33,830 bases of DNA from Chloroflexota bacterium (GTDB taxonomy: Bacteria > Chloroflexota > Dehalococcoidia > Lucifugimonadales > JACPQL01): NCBI GenBank assembly GCA_016190445.1, contig JACPQL010000009.1:1-33830 (forward strand), read 5' to 3'. The position numbers and the translations under genes were made by a program. Of this stretch, positions 23,510 to 31,799 are shown piece after piece. How positions within the stretch are numbered: position 1 is the stretch's first letter; each line of letters starts with the position of its first letter. The notes beneath the pieces were generated by a model that made no database searches, had not been told where the DNA came from, and saw only the letters and a list, made by a program, of their open reading frames with translations.

Positions 23510-24616
23510 CTACCCTCCCAGAATATCCTCCGCCTGTTTCAGGCTTAACCCGAGTCGGCGCCGTTGGGGATCCAGGCTAACTATGCGGAGGGTGAGTACG
23601 TCACCCTCCTTGACCACCTCTTTGGGGTGCTGGACGTGCCGGTCGCTCAGTTCCGAGATATGGATCAAGCCCTCCACCGCGCCCTCAACGCGGGCAAAAG
23701 CGCCGAAGTTCACCAGCTTGGTCACTGTGCCTACTACTGTCTGACCCACAGAGTAGCGCTCGGCCAACGCCTCCCAGGGCTCCGGCTGAAGCCGTTTGAG
23801 GCTCAGGGCGATGCGCTTGGCCTCCCTGTCTACCCGCAGCACATACACATCCACCTCGCTCCCTACCTGCACCACGTCCCGAGGGTCCCGCACCGGAGTC
23901 CAGCACATTTCGGACACGTGAATGAGGCCGTCGGCGCCACCCAGGTCCACGAAGGCGCCGAAGCTGGATACACCTGTCACCCGGCCCCGTTGTACCTCTC
24001 CCTCCTTGAGGCTCTCCATGAGCCGCTCTTTCTGGCGGTCCCGCTGCTCCTGGAGGGCGTTGCGCTCCGATAGCACGGCACGGTTGCGGCGGCGGTTCAC
24101 CTCCAGCACCTTCAGGCTCACCGTCTCCCCCACCCGTTTGGTCAAGGCCTCGTGGTTGTTGCCGCCCTCCCTGGGGATGGGCGCCAGTTGAGAGAGGGGG
24201 ACGAATCCCTGCACCCCGTCCACATCCACTACGGCTCCACCCTTGTTGAAGCCTACGATCTTGCCCTCCACCACTCCACTGTCTTCCAGGCGGCGTTCCA
24301 GCGTGCGCCAGCCTTGCTCGCCCCTGGCCCGGTCCAGGGAGAGAACAGCCTCTCCATCATCCCCTGCGGGCTGGAGTACGTAGGCCAGCAGCGTATCGCC
24401 CTCTGCTAGCTGCGCGAACCTCTCAGAGGGGAGGGAGCGCATCTCCTGCTGACGGATGATACCTTCCCACTTGTGCCCCAGGTTGACCAGGATGGCGTCC
24501 GTGTCAACCCGAATTACACTCACCTCTACGATCTCACCGTAGCGGACCCCACGGGGTGGTTCCGCCTCCTGGAGAAGCTCCGCCATGGTCTGGTGCTGAA
24601 GACTATCGGTGTCCAT
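23510..24616 (-). CDS. rpsA: S1 RNA-binding domain protein (ribosomal protein S1-like)
   Basis: A 368-residue protein with four S1/OB domains, at roughly residues 22-90, 105-170, 190-260 and 275-345. Landmarks are GEIVEVSVIRVDTDAILVNLG, GKIVGFNKGGAVVDVDGVQG, GRVTGVSSFGAFVDLGGADG and GTVTKLVNFGAFARVEGAVEG. This is the short S1 form found outside Proteobacteria, which helps the ribosome engage mRNA. An in-frame extension to 24847 exists, but a near-consensus promoter lies within it, so ATG 24616 is preferred. The ribosome site before it is weak. clpC follows after 51 bp. Confidence 0.88.
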   Translation of the reverse strand: MDTDSLQHQTMAELLQEAEPPRGVRYGEIVEVSVIRVDTDAILVNLGHKWEGIIRQQEMRSLPSERFAQLAEGDTLLAYVLQPAGDDGEAVLSLDRARGEQGWRTLERRLEDSGVVEGKIVGFNKGGAVVDVDGVQGFVPLSQLAPIPREGGNNHEALTKRVGETVSLKVLEVNRRRNRAVLSERNALQEQRDRQKERLMESLKEGEVQRGRVTGVSSFGAFVDLGGADGLIHVSEMCWTPVRDPRDVVQVGSEVDVYVLRVDREAKRIALSLKRLQPEPWEALAERYSVGQTVVGTVTKLVNFGAFARVEGAVEGLIHISELSDRHVQHPKEVVKEGDVLTLRIVSLDPQRRRLGLSLKQAEDILGG

Positions 24617-24658
24617 CAAGGCTGTGACCCCAGCCGACAACTTGGCTATTTTGTTTTG

Positions 24659-24687
24659 ATTATACGAGTGGCCGTAGTCACTGTAAA
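24659..24687 (-). promoter_or_regulatory. Promoter of the S1-clpC-radA operon
   Basis: On the minus strand, -35 TTTACA (24687-24682), a 17-bp spacer and a perfect -10 TATAAT (24664-24659). Start near 24652 gives a leader of about 35 bases to ATG 24616, in an AT-rich patch (AATCAAAACAAAATAG). Confidence 0.72.
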
Positions 24688-24689
24688 GG

Positions 24690-25130
24690 CCAGACGGGTC
24701 TGAGCCTGCGGGACCTCCCGCAGCCGTTTGCGACGCCGAAATCGCCCGGTCGGCATCGTGGAAGACCTCGGCTTGTCCCTTGTCCATCTTCGTGCCTACT
24801 CTCTTGGAATGGCCCCGGCGGCGTGGCCGCGTCTTTGCGTCACCCATGCCATCCGCAAAATGCCTTCAGCCTAAATAGCTTACGTCTGGTGTGGCTCTCC
24901 AGATGTCGCGCCTCTGGCCACGGTTGCAGCGCGCCTCCGGTCTTGCGTCACCCACGACCGTGTGGGCCTCCATCCCTGTAGCCGGGTGGAAAGGCCATCT
25001 GCACGCAGTATGGCCCAGGCCAACACTGACCCCCAGTGGGTCGCCTCCAGAACCCAGAGCTAGACTAGAAAGACTAGCCGGCTGCCGGGCGCGTTTTTCA
25101 AGTGGGAAGTGGGGCAGGCGGAAAATGCGA
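24690..25130. other. Gene-free stretch of about 440 bp
   Basis: No convincing gene is seen on either strand. GTCTTTGCGTCACCCA (24831-24846) and GTCTTGCGTCACCCA (24940-24954) are near-identical direct repeats about 110 bp apart. In the minus-strand reading frame both give Met/Val-Gly-Asp-Ala, suggesting a small duplication. I could not fit a known RNA family to it. Confidence 0.4.
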
Positions 25131-25158
25131 GATGCCCGGGCCGTATGGCCCGGGCATC
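25131..25158 (-). terminator. Terminator-like hairpin after 5S rRNA
   Basis: Arms 25131-25142 and 25147-25158 form a perfect 12-bp GC-rich stem with loop of four. The downstream minus-strand sequence TCGCATTTTC has only a short T-run. It begins four bases past the predicted 3' end of 5S rRNA. Confidence 0.65.
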
Positions 25159-25162
25159 CGGT

Positions 25163-25283
25163 GTTCCTGGCGACGACCTATTGTCCCATTCCGTTACCAG
25201 AACAGTATCGTCGGCGCTGGGACGTTTCACTTCCGTGTTCGGGATGAGAACGGGTGGTTCCGCCCCGCTCCGGTCACCAGAAA
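25163..25283 (-). rRNA. rrf: 5S ribosomal RNA
   Basis: About 120 bases on the minus strand. The internal CCCATCCCGAAC-type core is present as TCATCCCGAACACGGAAGT, with GCGCCGACGATACT following, and the 5' TTCTGGTGAC pairs with 3' GTCGCCAGGAA. The ends are approximate. No 23S or 16S gene adjoins it: a quinone oxidoreductase gene lies 55 bp upstream. It has its own promoter and hairpin. Confidence 0.93.
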
Positions 25284-25290
25284 CATGTCC

Positions 25291-25319
25291 AGTTTAGCCC
25301 AGGTCTCGCAGGTGGTCAA
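25291..25319 (-). promoter_or_regulatory. Promoter of the 5S rRNA gene
   Basis: On the minus strand, -35 TTGACC (25319-25314), a 17-bp spacer and -10 TAAACT (25296-25291). The predicted start near 25284 coincides with the mature 5S 5' end, so little or no 5' processing would be needed. Confidence 0.65.
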
Positions 25320-25338
25320 GAGGCCCCCGTGCCCTCGG

Positions 25339-26304
25339 CTAGGGGATGAGGAGCAGCTTGCCCGTGGTCAGGCGTCCCTCTAGCTGGCGGTGCGCCTCCG
25401 AAGCCTCCCGCAGGGGGAACTCGCCGTGAATGCGCAACTGGAGCCTCCCGGACTGGACCCACCCCAGTACATCTCCAGCCCGCTGGAGCAACTCCTCCCT
25501 TGTGGCGGTGTAGTCCCCCAGGGAGGGGCGGGTAAGGAAGAGGGAACGCTGCTGGAGGATGGAGGTGGGTACAGGTGGGACGGGGCCGCTGGCCTGGCCG
25601 TACAGGACAAGGTAGCCCCGGCGCGCCAGGCAGGCGATGCTCTTCTTGAAGGTGGTCTCGCCCACGGAGTCGTAGGCCACTTGCACGCCCTCTCCGCCGG
25701 TGAACCTCTTGACCTCTGTCTCAAAGTCCTGCTCGGTGTAGATGACCACCTGGTCGGCGCCTGCTTCTCTGGCTAGTTGCGCCTTGGCCTCCGTGGAGAC
25801 GGTGGTGATGACCCGGGCTCCCAGCCACTTGCACATCTGGACCAGCAGCAGGCCCACACCCCCAGCGCCTGCGTGCACCAGGGCGGTGTCTCCTGGCGCC
25901 AGGGGGTAGGTGGTGTAGCAGAGGTAGTGAGCGGTCATCCCTTGCAGCATGGTGGCTGCACCGGTCTCGGCGTCAATCCCCTTGGGTAGCTTCACCAGGC
26001 GCCACGAGGGAGCGACTACCTTCTGGGCGTAGGAGCCGGGGACCCCCGTGTAGGCCACCAGGTCTCCCACTGCTACCTCTGAGACACCTTCTCCTGTTCG
26101 GACCACCACGCCCGCACCCTCCACGCCGGGGATGGTGGGCAGGGAGGTGGGGGTTAGGCCCGAGCGGGTGTAGACATCGGTGTAGTTCACCCCGATAGCC
26201 TTGAGTTCCACCAGCGCCTGCTTGGGCCCCGGTTGTGGTTCCTGGGCATCCACGTATTTGAGGACCTCGGGTCCGCCTGCGTTTTGTACCTGGACCGCCT
26301 TCAT
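25339..26304 (-). CDS. NADPH:quinone oxidoreductase (zinc-free MDR family)
   Basis: A 321-residue medium-chain dehydrogenase/reductase of the quinone reductase type. It starts MKAVQVQNAGGPEVLKYVD, has VNYTDVYTRSGL, and a nucleotide-binding fold beginning with VHAGAGGVGLLLVQMCK (about 145-161). The catalytic zinc cysteines of alcohol dehydrogenases are absent. It probably reduces quinones or enones with NADPH. ATG 26304 has GAGG seven bases upstream; a longer in-frame start is less family-like. Downstream on the same strand is the 5S promoter, just 20 bp past its stop. Confidence 0.92.
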   Translation of the reverse strand: MKAVQVQNAGGPEVLKYVDAQEPQPGPKQALVELKAIGVNYTDVYTRSGLTPTSLPTIPGVEGAGVVVRTGEGVSEVAVGDLVAYTGVPGSYAQKVVAPSWRLVKLPKGIDAETGAATMLQGMTAHYLCYTTYPLAPGDTALVHAGAGGVGLLLVQMCKWLGARVITTVSTEAKAQLAREAGADQVVIYTEQDFETEVKRFTGGEGVQVAYDSVGETTFKKSIACLARRGYLVLYGQASGPVPPVPTSILQQRSLFLTRPSLGDYTATREELLQRAGDVLGWVQSGRLQLRIHGEFPLREASEAHRQLEGRLTTGKLLLIP

Positions 26305-26434
26305 GTCCGCACCTCTCGTCCGATGAGTACCGCAAGGCACTCTAGCACCTCGATGGGGGAGAGTCTAGGAGGCAGAAGAGGGAGAGTCACAGCTTTTCCC
26401 TGGGATGGACGGTTTCGTTGTTTCGCTGCTCTCC

Positions 26435-26471
26435 GTGCAAAGTGGTGCAAAGAGCGAAAACCCCGTATACT
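26435..26471 (+). promoter_or_regulatory. Promoter with GTGCAAAG direct repeats, upstream of universal stress gene
   Basis: GTGCAAAG occurs twice (26435-26442, 26445-26452) with a two-base gap. A good -10 TATACT follows at 26466-26471 without a good -35. That layout suits an activator-dependent promoter. The start would be near 26478, about 94 bases before the gene. Confidence 0.45.
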
Positions 26472-26571
26472 GCATAGTCCCGCCCCTGAACAGAGAGACC
26501 ACTCGTGGCAGTCCTGGTTTCCACAGCGCGCCTAGCCCGGCCTAGCGGGCGGGTGCAAGGAGGGCAGGGCC

Positions 26572-27489
26572 GTGTACACTCGCATTCTCGTCCCCCTGGA
26601 TGGCTCCGGTCTAGCCGAGCAGGTGCTGCCACACATCCGTCTCCTGGGGAAGGGCTTTGGCTGCCCCGTGGAGTTGGTTCGTGTCGTCGAGGAGGTGCCT
26701 TCAGACGCGGCGTACGTTGTACGGGGTGTGCCAGCGGAGGTACTAGCCAGGAGAGTACATGCCGCTGCCAAGAGGTACCTGGAGGGGGTGGCTGTGCCCT
26801 TGCGGGAAGATGGAGTGACGGCGGGCACCATGGTGCGCCGCGGCGACCCGGCTACCCACATTGTGACGGAGGCAGGGAAAGAGCCGGGTACCGTGGTTGC
26901 CATGACCACCCACGGGCGCTCCGGAATGACACGTTGGCTGCTGGGCAGCGTGACGGACAAGGTGCTCCACGCCACCACCAGCCCGCTTCTGGTTATCCGG
27001 TGCGTGGCGGAAGAGGCTGGCACGGCCGATGTGAAGCTCAAGGCCGCTATCGTGGCCCTGGATGGCTCGGCCCTAGCGGAGCAGGCCTTGCCCCATGTGG
27101 TCGCGCTGTCAAAGGCCATGGCGCTGGAGAGGGTGGTGCTAGCGCGCGCCGCTCCCTCTGCCGGGGACTACTACCAGTACTCGGACTACTCTGTCTGGCC
27201 CCGTGCAGACTTTTCCCAGCAGGTGGACGCGGAGGCGGCCAGCTATCTGAGCAGGGTGGGGCAGGGCTTGCGCCAGCAAGGAGTCGCCTCGGTGGAGGAG
27301 AGGCTTCTTCATGGCTCTCCTGGTGCCGCCATCGTGGACCTGGCCAGAGAGACCCAGGGCAGTCTGGTGGTCATGACCACCCACGGGCGCTCTGGCCTGG
27401 GGCGCTGGCTCCTGGGAAGCGTGGCGGACAGGGTGGTACGCCACGCTGGAGTCCCTGTACTGGTGGTTCGGGCGACAGAGGCGAGCTAG
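26572..27489 (+). CDS. Universal stress protein, two UspA domains
   Basis: A 305-residue protein with tandem Usp domains (about 1-145 and 155-303). Each begins with a strand carrying a conserved Asp (ILVPLDGSGLAEQ and AIVALDGSALAEQ) and ends with the ATP-binding type motif THGRSGMTRWLLGSV or THGRSGLGRWLLGSV, then a strand PLLVIR or PVLVVR. These G-x2-G-x9-G-S motifs predict ATP binding. Its role is usually stress survival, with no fixed reaction. GTG 26572 follows AAGGAGG by eight bases. The acetyltransferase gene starts 16 bp after its stop, so the two are probably co-transcribed. Confidence 0.93.
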   Translation: MYTRILVPLDGSGLAEQVLPHIRLLGKGFGCPVELVRVVEEVPSDAAYVVRGVPAEVLARRVHAAAKRYLEGVAVPLREDGVTAGTMVRRGDPATHIVTEAGKEPGTVVAMTTHGRSGMTRWLLGSVTDKVLHATTSPLLVIRCVAEEAGTADVKLKAAIVALDGSALAEQALPHVVALSKAMALERVVLARAAPSAGDYYQYSDYSVWPRADFSQQVDAEAASYLSRVGQGLRQQGVASVEERLLHGSPGAAIVDLARETQGSLVVMTTHGRSGLGRWLLGSVADRVVRHAGVPVLVVRATEAS

Positions 27490-27505
27490 CGGGAAGGAGG
27501 TGACC

Positions 27506-28093
27506 ATGGCTACCAGCCACGTCTACAAGCTGTCCGCTTACCCCAAAGAGGTACCCCTTCGGGACGGGGCCTCGGCGGTCCTCAAGCCTATGACGCCGGA
27601 GGATGCCGATGCTTTGTTGCACTTCTTTCTCAGGGTCCCTCCCGATGAGCGGTACTATCTAAAGGAGGACGTCACCTCGCCCAAGGTCATCCAGCAGTGG
27701 GCGGCGCAACTGGACTACGACCGGGCACTGCCGTTGCTGGCGTGGGTGGATGGGCGGATCGTCGCCAACGGCACCCTGCACCGCACCCGGGCGGGTGCCC
27801 GACGGCATGTGGGTGAGGTACGCATTGTGGTGGACCCTGAGTACCGGAACCAGGGTCTGGGTACGACCATCATCCGCGAGCTGGCGGCCATCGCCAATGA
27901 GAACGGCCTGGAGCGGCTCCTGTACCAGGCCGTGGCGGGTAGGGAGGACATAGCCATCAAGGCTGCGGAGGCTGTCGGGTTCGTCAGGGTGGGTGTCCTT
28001 CCGTCCCACGCCAAAGACCTGGACGGTCATCTCCGGGACATCGTCTTGCTGGAGATGCCCCTGGGTGATTGGTTCAAGTGGTGGGGGTTCTAG
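27506..28093 (+). CDS. GNAT-family N-acetyltransferase
   Basis: A 195-residue GNAT protein. The acetyl-CoA-binding motif A is RIVVDPEYRNQGLGTTIIRELAAIANENGLERL in outline (Q/RxxGxG/A as NQGLGT), preceded by the central strand GEVRI and followed by IKAAEAVGFVRVGVLP. The target amine is unknown; the linkage to a universal stress protein is also seen with protein lysine acetyltransferases in other bacteria, which is only a hint. ATG 27506 follows AAGGAGG by five bases; GTG 27500 lies within that ribosome site. Confidence 0.88.
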   Translation: MATSHVYKLSAYPKEVPLRDGASAVLKPMTPEDADALLHFFLRVPPDERYYLKEDVTSPKVIQQWAAQLDYDRALPLLAWVDGRIVANGTLHRTRAGARRHVGEVRIVVDPEYRNQGLGTTIIRELAAIANENGLERLLYQAVAGREDIAIKAAEAVGFVRVGVLPSHAKDLDGHLRDIVLLEMPLGDWFKWWGF

Positions 28094-28121
28094 TGTGGTG
28101 TCCCCAAAGTTCGCCACCAAT

Positions 28122-28177
28122 GTCATTGCGAGGCCCGATGGTTCGATGTCCTCACCACAGGCTCCGGAGGGCCGTGG
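28122..28177. repeat. Dispersed inverted-repeat element, family B (half copy)
   Basis: GTCATTGCGAGGCCCGA and, further on, GGAGGGCCGTGGCAAT match the reverse complement of the right half of 7776-7881, with an extra 20 or so bases between them. The other half is missing or unrecognisable. It lies 28 bp after the acetyltransferase stop. A short GACCGCTGAAAAGCGG hairpin follows near 28220. Confidence 0.6.
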
Positions 28178-28379
28178 CAATGGCTATTTGTAATCGTATT
28201 GCGGAGACAGGACACTAGCAGACCGCTGAAAAGCGGAGTTTTTCAACGATGGCCCCCTTCCCCGCCGGGGGGACGGGGTGGACCTGCTAGGGGCTGGCTC
28301 GTTGGGCGCTTCTGGCCTGTCTGAAGCTGCGTGTGCTACACTACCGCGGGACGCTTACGCCACCACTGAGGAGGGCACC

Positions 28380-30059
28380 ATGGCAGAGATGAAGGGCGGA
28401 CGAGCCCTGGTAGAGACCCTGAGGAACGAGGGCGTCAAGTACGTGTTCGGCATTGTGGGGTCCACCTTTCTGGAGTCTCTGGATGCCCTCTATGGGCGAA
28501 CCGACATCCAGTACATGAGCGTGCGCCACGAGCAGGGGGCCGCCTTCATGGCGGATGGCTATGCACGCGCCAGCGACCTCCCAGGCGTGTGCCTGGTCAC
28601 CAGCGGCCCTGCGGGTACGAACCTAGTGACTGGCGTCGGCAGCGCCTACGTGGGCCATTCCCCCGTCATCGCCATCGTGGGCGGGCCCCACAGCTCCTAC
28701 CTCCAACGCGACGCCTTCCAGGAGTTCGACCTGGTGAACGTCTTCAAGCCGGTGACCAAGCTCTCTATCCAGGTCAACCGCCCGGAGCGCATCCCTGAGA
28801 TCATGCGCTACGCCTTCCGTACCGCCATGATGGGCAAGAAGGGGCCCGTGTTCGTGGAGGTCCCTCGCGACTTCCTGGACAACGCCACGGTGGCGTACGA
28901 GCCCCAGGCGCCGGAGAGCTACCGTGTAGTGCACCGGCCACCCGCCGACCCGGAGTTGGTGCAACGGGCGGCGCAGTTGGTCCGCCGGGCCCGGAGACCC
29001 ATCTTGCTAGTGGGCGGTGGCGTAACGGCCAGCGGCGCCAACGGGGAGATGGTGCGGTTTGCTGAGATGCTCTCCATCCCCATGGTCACCACCTATGGCC
29101 GCAACGACGCCGTGCCCAACGACCATCCCCTGTACGTAGGCCCCCTGGGGCGCGCCGGAGCCGCGGAGGCCGGAGAGGCATGCCGTGGCGCGGACCTGTT
29201 CCTGGCCATGGGCACCCGGTTGGGCCAGTTCACCACCTTCTACGATGACAGGTATATTCGCCCCGGCATCCCCGTGGTGCAACTGGACATAGACCCCAAG
29301 GAGGTCGGGCGCAACTACCCGGTGGCCGTGGGCATTGTGGGCGATGCCAAGGCGGTGCTGGGGCAGTTGGTGCTGGCAATGAAGGAGGGGGCGCTGCCGC
29401 AGCCTGACCATGCCTGGCTCCGCGAGGCCAGGGCGCTGCGAGAGAAGCGGCTGGCGCGGCTGGAGGAGGAGGGCTCCCTGAGCTACCCGCCCTTGAAGCC
29501 CCAGCGCGTGTACAACGAGCTACGCAAGGCCCTGCCGCCGGAGACCATCGTCACCCTGGACGCCGGGGCCTGTCCCGCCTTCGGCTACGACCGCCTCCAC
29601 TTCACCCACCCCAAGACCTTCATTGCGCCCCTGGACTTGGGCGGTCTGGGTTTCGCCTTCCCGATAGCCCTGGGGGCCAAGCTGGGCCGGCCCGATTCCC
29701 CCGTGCTCAGCATCAACGGCGACGGCGGCTTTCTGTTCAACGTCCAGGAGCTGGAGACGGCGGTCCGGGAGCGCATAGGAGCGGCGACCATCGTGTTCAA
29801 CAACAATGAGTGGGGCTCGGAGAAGGCGTACCAGAAGCTTCTCTACAACGAGCGGTATGTGGGCGCCGACATCACCAATCCCCGCTTCGACAAGCTGGCG
29901 GAGCTGTTCGGTGCCCGGGGCTACTACGTGGAGCACCCGGACCAGGTGGGGGAAGTGGTGCGAGAGGCGGTGGCGCTGGACGTGCCCAGCATCATCGAGA
30001 TCCCCGTGGACCCCAAGGAGCTGCCTTACCCCGCCCGGCTGGCCCCGGCGAAGCAGTAG
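28380..30059 (+). CDS. Thiamine-diphosphate-dependent enzyme (acetolactate synthase-like)
   Basis: A 559-residue three-domain ThDP enzyme. The Pyr domain includes the catalytic Glu51 in RHEQGAAFMADGYAR and the TSGPAGTNLVTGV loop. A central domain (about 190-330) follows, then the PP domain with the ThDP/Mg motif GDGGFLFNVQELETA near 446 and NNN near 474. Such enzymes include acetolactate synthase, glyoxylate carboligase, sulfoacetaldehyde acetyltransferase and benzoylformate decarboxylase; I cannot choose. No small regulatory subunit gene (ilvN) adjoins it, and it is not in a branched-chain operon, arguing for a catabolic role. ATG 28380 follows GAGGAGG. It converges with the dehydrogenase gene, 9 bp away. 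Confidence 0.9.
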   Translation: MAEMKGGRALVETLRNEGVKYVFGIVGSTFLESLDALYGRTDIQYMSVRHEQGAAFMADGYARASDLPGVCLVTSGPAGTNLVTGVGSAYVGHSPVIAIVGGPHSSYLQRDAFQEFDLVNVFKPVTKLSIQVNRPERIPEIMRYAFRTAMMGKKGPVFVEVPRDFLDNATVAYEPQAPESYRVVHRPPADPELVQRAAQLVRRARRPILLVGGGVTASGANGEMVRFAEMLSIPMVTTYGRNDAVPNDHPLYVGPLGRAGAAEAGEACRGADLFLAMGTRLGQFTTFYDDRYIRPGIPVVQLDIDPKEVGRNYPVAVGIVGDAKAVLGQLVLAMKEGALPQPDHAWLREARALREKRLARLEEEGSLSYPPLKPQRVYNELRKALPPETIVTLDAGACPAFGYDRLHFTHPKTFIAPLDLGGLGFAFPIALGAKLGRPDSPVLSINGDGGFLFNVQELETAVRERIGAATIVFNNNEWGSEKAYQKLLYNERYVGADITNPRFDKLAELFGARGYYVEHPDQVGEVVREAVALDVPSIIEIPVDPKELPYPARLAPAKQ

Positions 30060-30068
30060 GCTTCGGGG

Positions 30069-31139
30069 TCACACGGATGTAACCAGCCTGGCGACCGCCT
30101 CGCCTACCTGTAGGGTGGTGGCGGCGCCGCCCAGGTCGGGGGTAAGGACCTTTCCCTCCGCCAGGACCCGTTCCACTGCCCTCTGCACGGCGCTGGCTGC
30201 ATCCTCTGCCCCCAGGTGCCGCAGCATCATGCCCGCCGAGAGGATGGCCGCCAGGGGGTTAGCAATCCCCTTTCCGGCGATGTCTGGCGCGCTGCCGTGG
30301 ACGGGCTCGAAGCAGGATGGATAGCGCCCCTCCGGGTTTACGTTGCCGCTGGGCGCCAGGCCCATGCTCCCGGTGACGATGGCCCCGATGTCCGTCAGGA
30401 TGTCCCCGAAGAGGTTGCTGGCCACTACCACGTCGAAGGACTCGGGCCGGCGTATGAAGTTCATGCAAGCGGCGTCCACCAGCAGGGACTCCGTACTTAT
30501 GTCCGGGTACTCGCGGGACACATCGGCGAAGGCCCGGTCCCAGAGCACCATCCCGTACCGCTGGGCGTTGGACTTGGTGACGGAGGTCACCCGCCTCTTC
30601 TTGCCGCGACGTCGCGCCAACTCAAAGGCGTAGCGGATGACCCGCTCGCACCCATGGCGGGTGAACACCGCCGACTGAATGGCCACCTCCTGCTCCGTGT
30701 ACTGGTACTGGAAGCCACCGACGTCAGCGTACTCCCCCTCCGTGTTCTCCCGCACTACCACCAGGTCTATCTCCCCAGGGTTCTTGCCCCGCAGCGGCGT
30801 GGTCACCCCAGGGTAAAGGACGTTGGGCCGCTCGCACACGTACTGGTCGAAGCCGCGGCGGATGGGGAGAAGAAGCCCGTGGAGGGTGATGTGGTCCGGG
30901 ACATCGGGGTGCCCCACGGCGCCAAAGTAGATGGCGTCGAAGGGGCCGAGGAGGTCCAGGGCATCTGGCGGCATCATTCGGCCATGCTCCAGATAGTAGG
31001 CAGTGCCCCAGGGGAACTCCTGGAAGACGAACTCTATCCCGTGGCGGGGTGCCACCGCCCGCATCACCCGGAGCCCCTCCTCAATGACATCCACCCCCAC
31101 GCCGTCGCCCCGGATCACCGCTATGTTGTACTTGGCCAT
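30069..31139 (-). CDS. Isocitrate/isopropylmalate dehydrogenase family, tartrate dehydrogenase-like
   Basis: A 356-residue beta-decarboxylating dehydrogenase. Landmarks are IAVIRGDGVGVDVIEEG at the N-terminus, the substrate arginine region (CERPNVLYPGV), the ENTEGEYADVGG loop, the catalytic Lys in VTKSNAQRYG and the metal aspartates in SNLFGDILTDIGA, then GSAPDIAGKGIANP. The ENTEGEY and GHPDVPDHITLHGLLLPIR segments resemble tartrate dehydrogenase/decarboxylase (TtuC) more than LeuB. It oxidises a 2-hydroxy acid with NAD and Mg or Mn. GAGGTGA precedes ATG 31139. It converges with the ThDP enzyme, so pathway linkage is only a guess. Confidence 0.9.
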   Translation of the reverse strand: MAKYNIAVIRGDGVGVDVIEEGLRVMRAVAPRHGIEFVFQEFPWGTAYYLEHGRMMPPDALDLLGPFDAIYFGAVGHPDVPDHITLHGLLLPIRRGFDQYVCERPNVLYPGVTTPLRGKNPGEIDLVVVRENTEGEYADVGGFQYQYTEQEVAIQSAVFTRHGCERVIRYAFELARRRGKKRRVTSVTKSNAQRYGMVLWDRAFADVSREYPDISTESLLVDAACMNFIRRPESFDVVVASNLFGDILTDIGAIVTGSMGLAPSGNVNPEGRYPSCFEPVHGSAPDIAGKGIANPLAAILSAGMMLRHLGAEDAASAVQRAVERVLAEGKVLTPDLGGAATTLQVGEAVARLVTSV

Positions 31140-31142
31140 GCA

Positions 31143-31511
31143 TCACCTCGCTGGTAGTGTGGAGAAGGTGTCCTGGCAGCGTCCTCTCAGAGCATCATCA
31201 GGGCGCCCGAACTTCGGTGTGGAGCCCCGGAGGTAGAGGCCCTCATTCGGTCGCGTGAATTCCAGGGCTTGCTCCGCCAGGGGACCGTCAACGCCAAAGA
31301 GGACCAACCTCCAGCCACGGCCACCTGCTGCTCCCAGCAGTCCCCAGAGGAGCGCCCTGCTCAGGAGATTTCCGCCCCTGCCTGCGTCGTCCATCATCTT
31401 CTCACCGTCGGAGTGTACAACGGTGACATCGTAGCGTTCAACCCCGTTCAAGACAAGCCAGAGTTGAACGCCCGGTTGAACAGCGGTTGGCGGGCATGGG
31501 GCCTTCCGCAC
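31143..31511 (-). CDS. Doubtful small hypothetical protein
   Basis: An uninterrupted 122-codon frame beginning with GTG 31511 and ending three bases before the dehydrogenase start, so it would fit an operon. It has a short hydrophobic stretch (SRALLWGLLGAAGG) but no motif I recognise. No clear ribosome site precedes the GTG. It may be chance coding in GC-rich DNA. Confidence 0.3.
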   Translation of the reverse strand: MRKAPCPPTAVQPGVQLWLVLNGVERYDVTVVHSDGEKMMDDAGRGGNLLSRALLWGLLGAAGGRGWRLVLFGVDGPLAEQALEFTRPNEGLYLRGSTPKFGRPDDALRGRCQDTFSTLPAR

Positions 31512-31799
31512 TACCGTGAACTCTTTGTCGTGTGTTCCACCTCACCTCCCCAGCAGTTCCTCGCCCAGTGGCAACGCAAAAGAGAGGAGGTAAAGTGTCA
31601 CTAATCACCTGGACGAGTACGCGAAGTAGCGCGAATTCTTATATTCTGTTATAGTGGGTCCAGTGTTCTATACCGTCAGCCCGTGTTGATTGCTTGGCCT
31701 TGCACAGGATCTTCCCCGTTTCCTGTTCACCCACTCTCAAGACTCGCGCTGACCCACTAGCCACAATCTTCCAATACTTATTAAAGGAGTCAGCGCGGC

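Noticed and set aside
24831-24954. GGGTGACGCAA motifs recalling the c-di-GMP-I (GEMM) riboswitch core
   Set aside because: Neither copy has the GGCAAACC/GAAA tetraloop or the receptor helix, and neither is placed before a gene start; better explained as a small duplication.
24690-25130. Possible RNase P RNA or tmRNA gene
   Set aside because: The GAGGAAAGTCC and ACAGAAA signatures of RNase P and the tRNA-like ends of tmRNA are absent.
31269-31604. 111-codon plus-strand frame upstream of the helicase
   Set aside because: No ribosome site, low-complexity composition and antisense to an equally doubtful frame.
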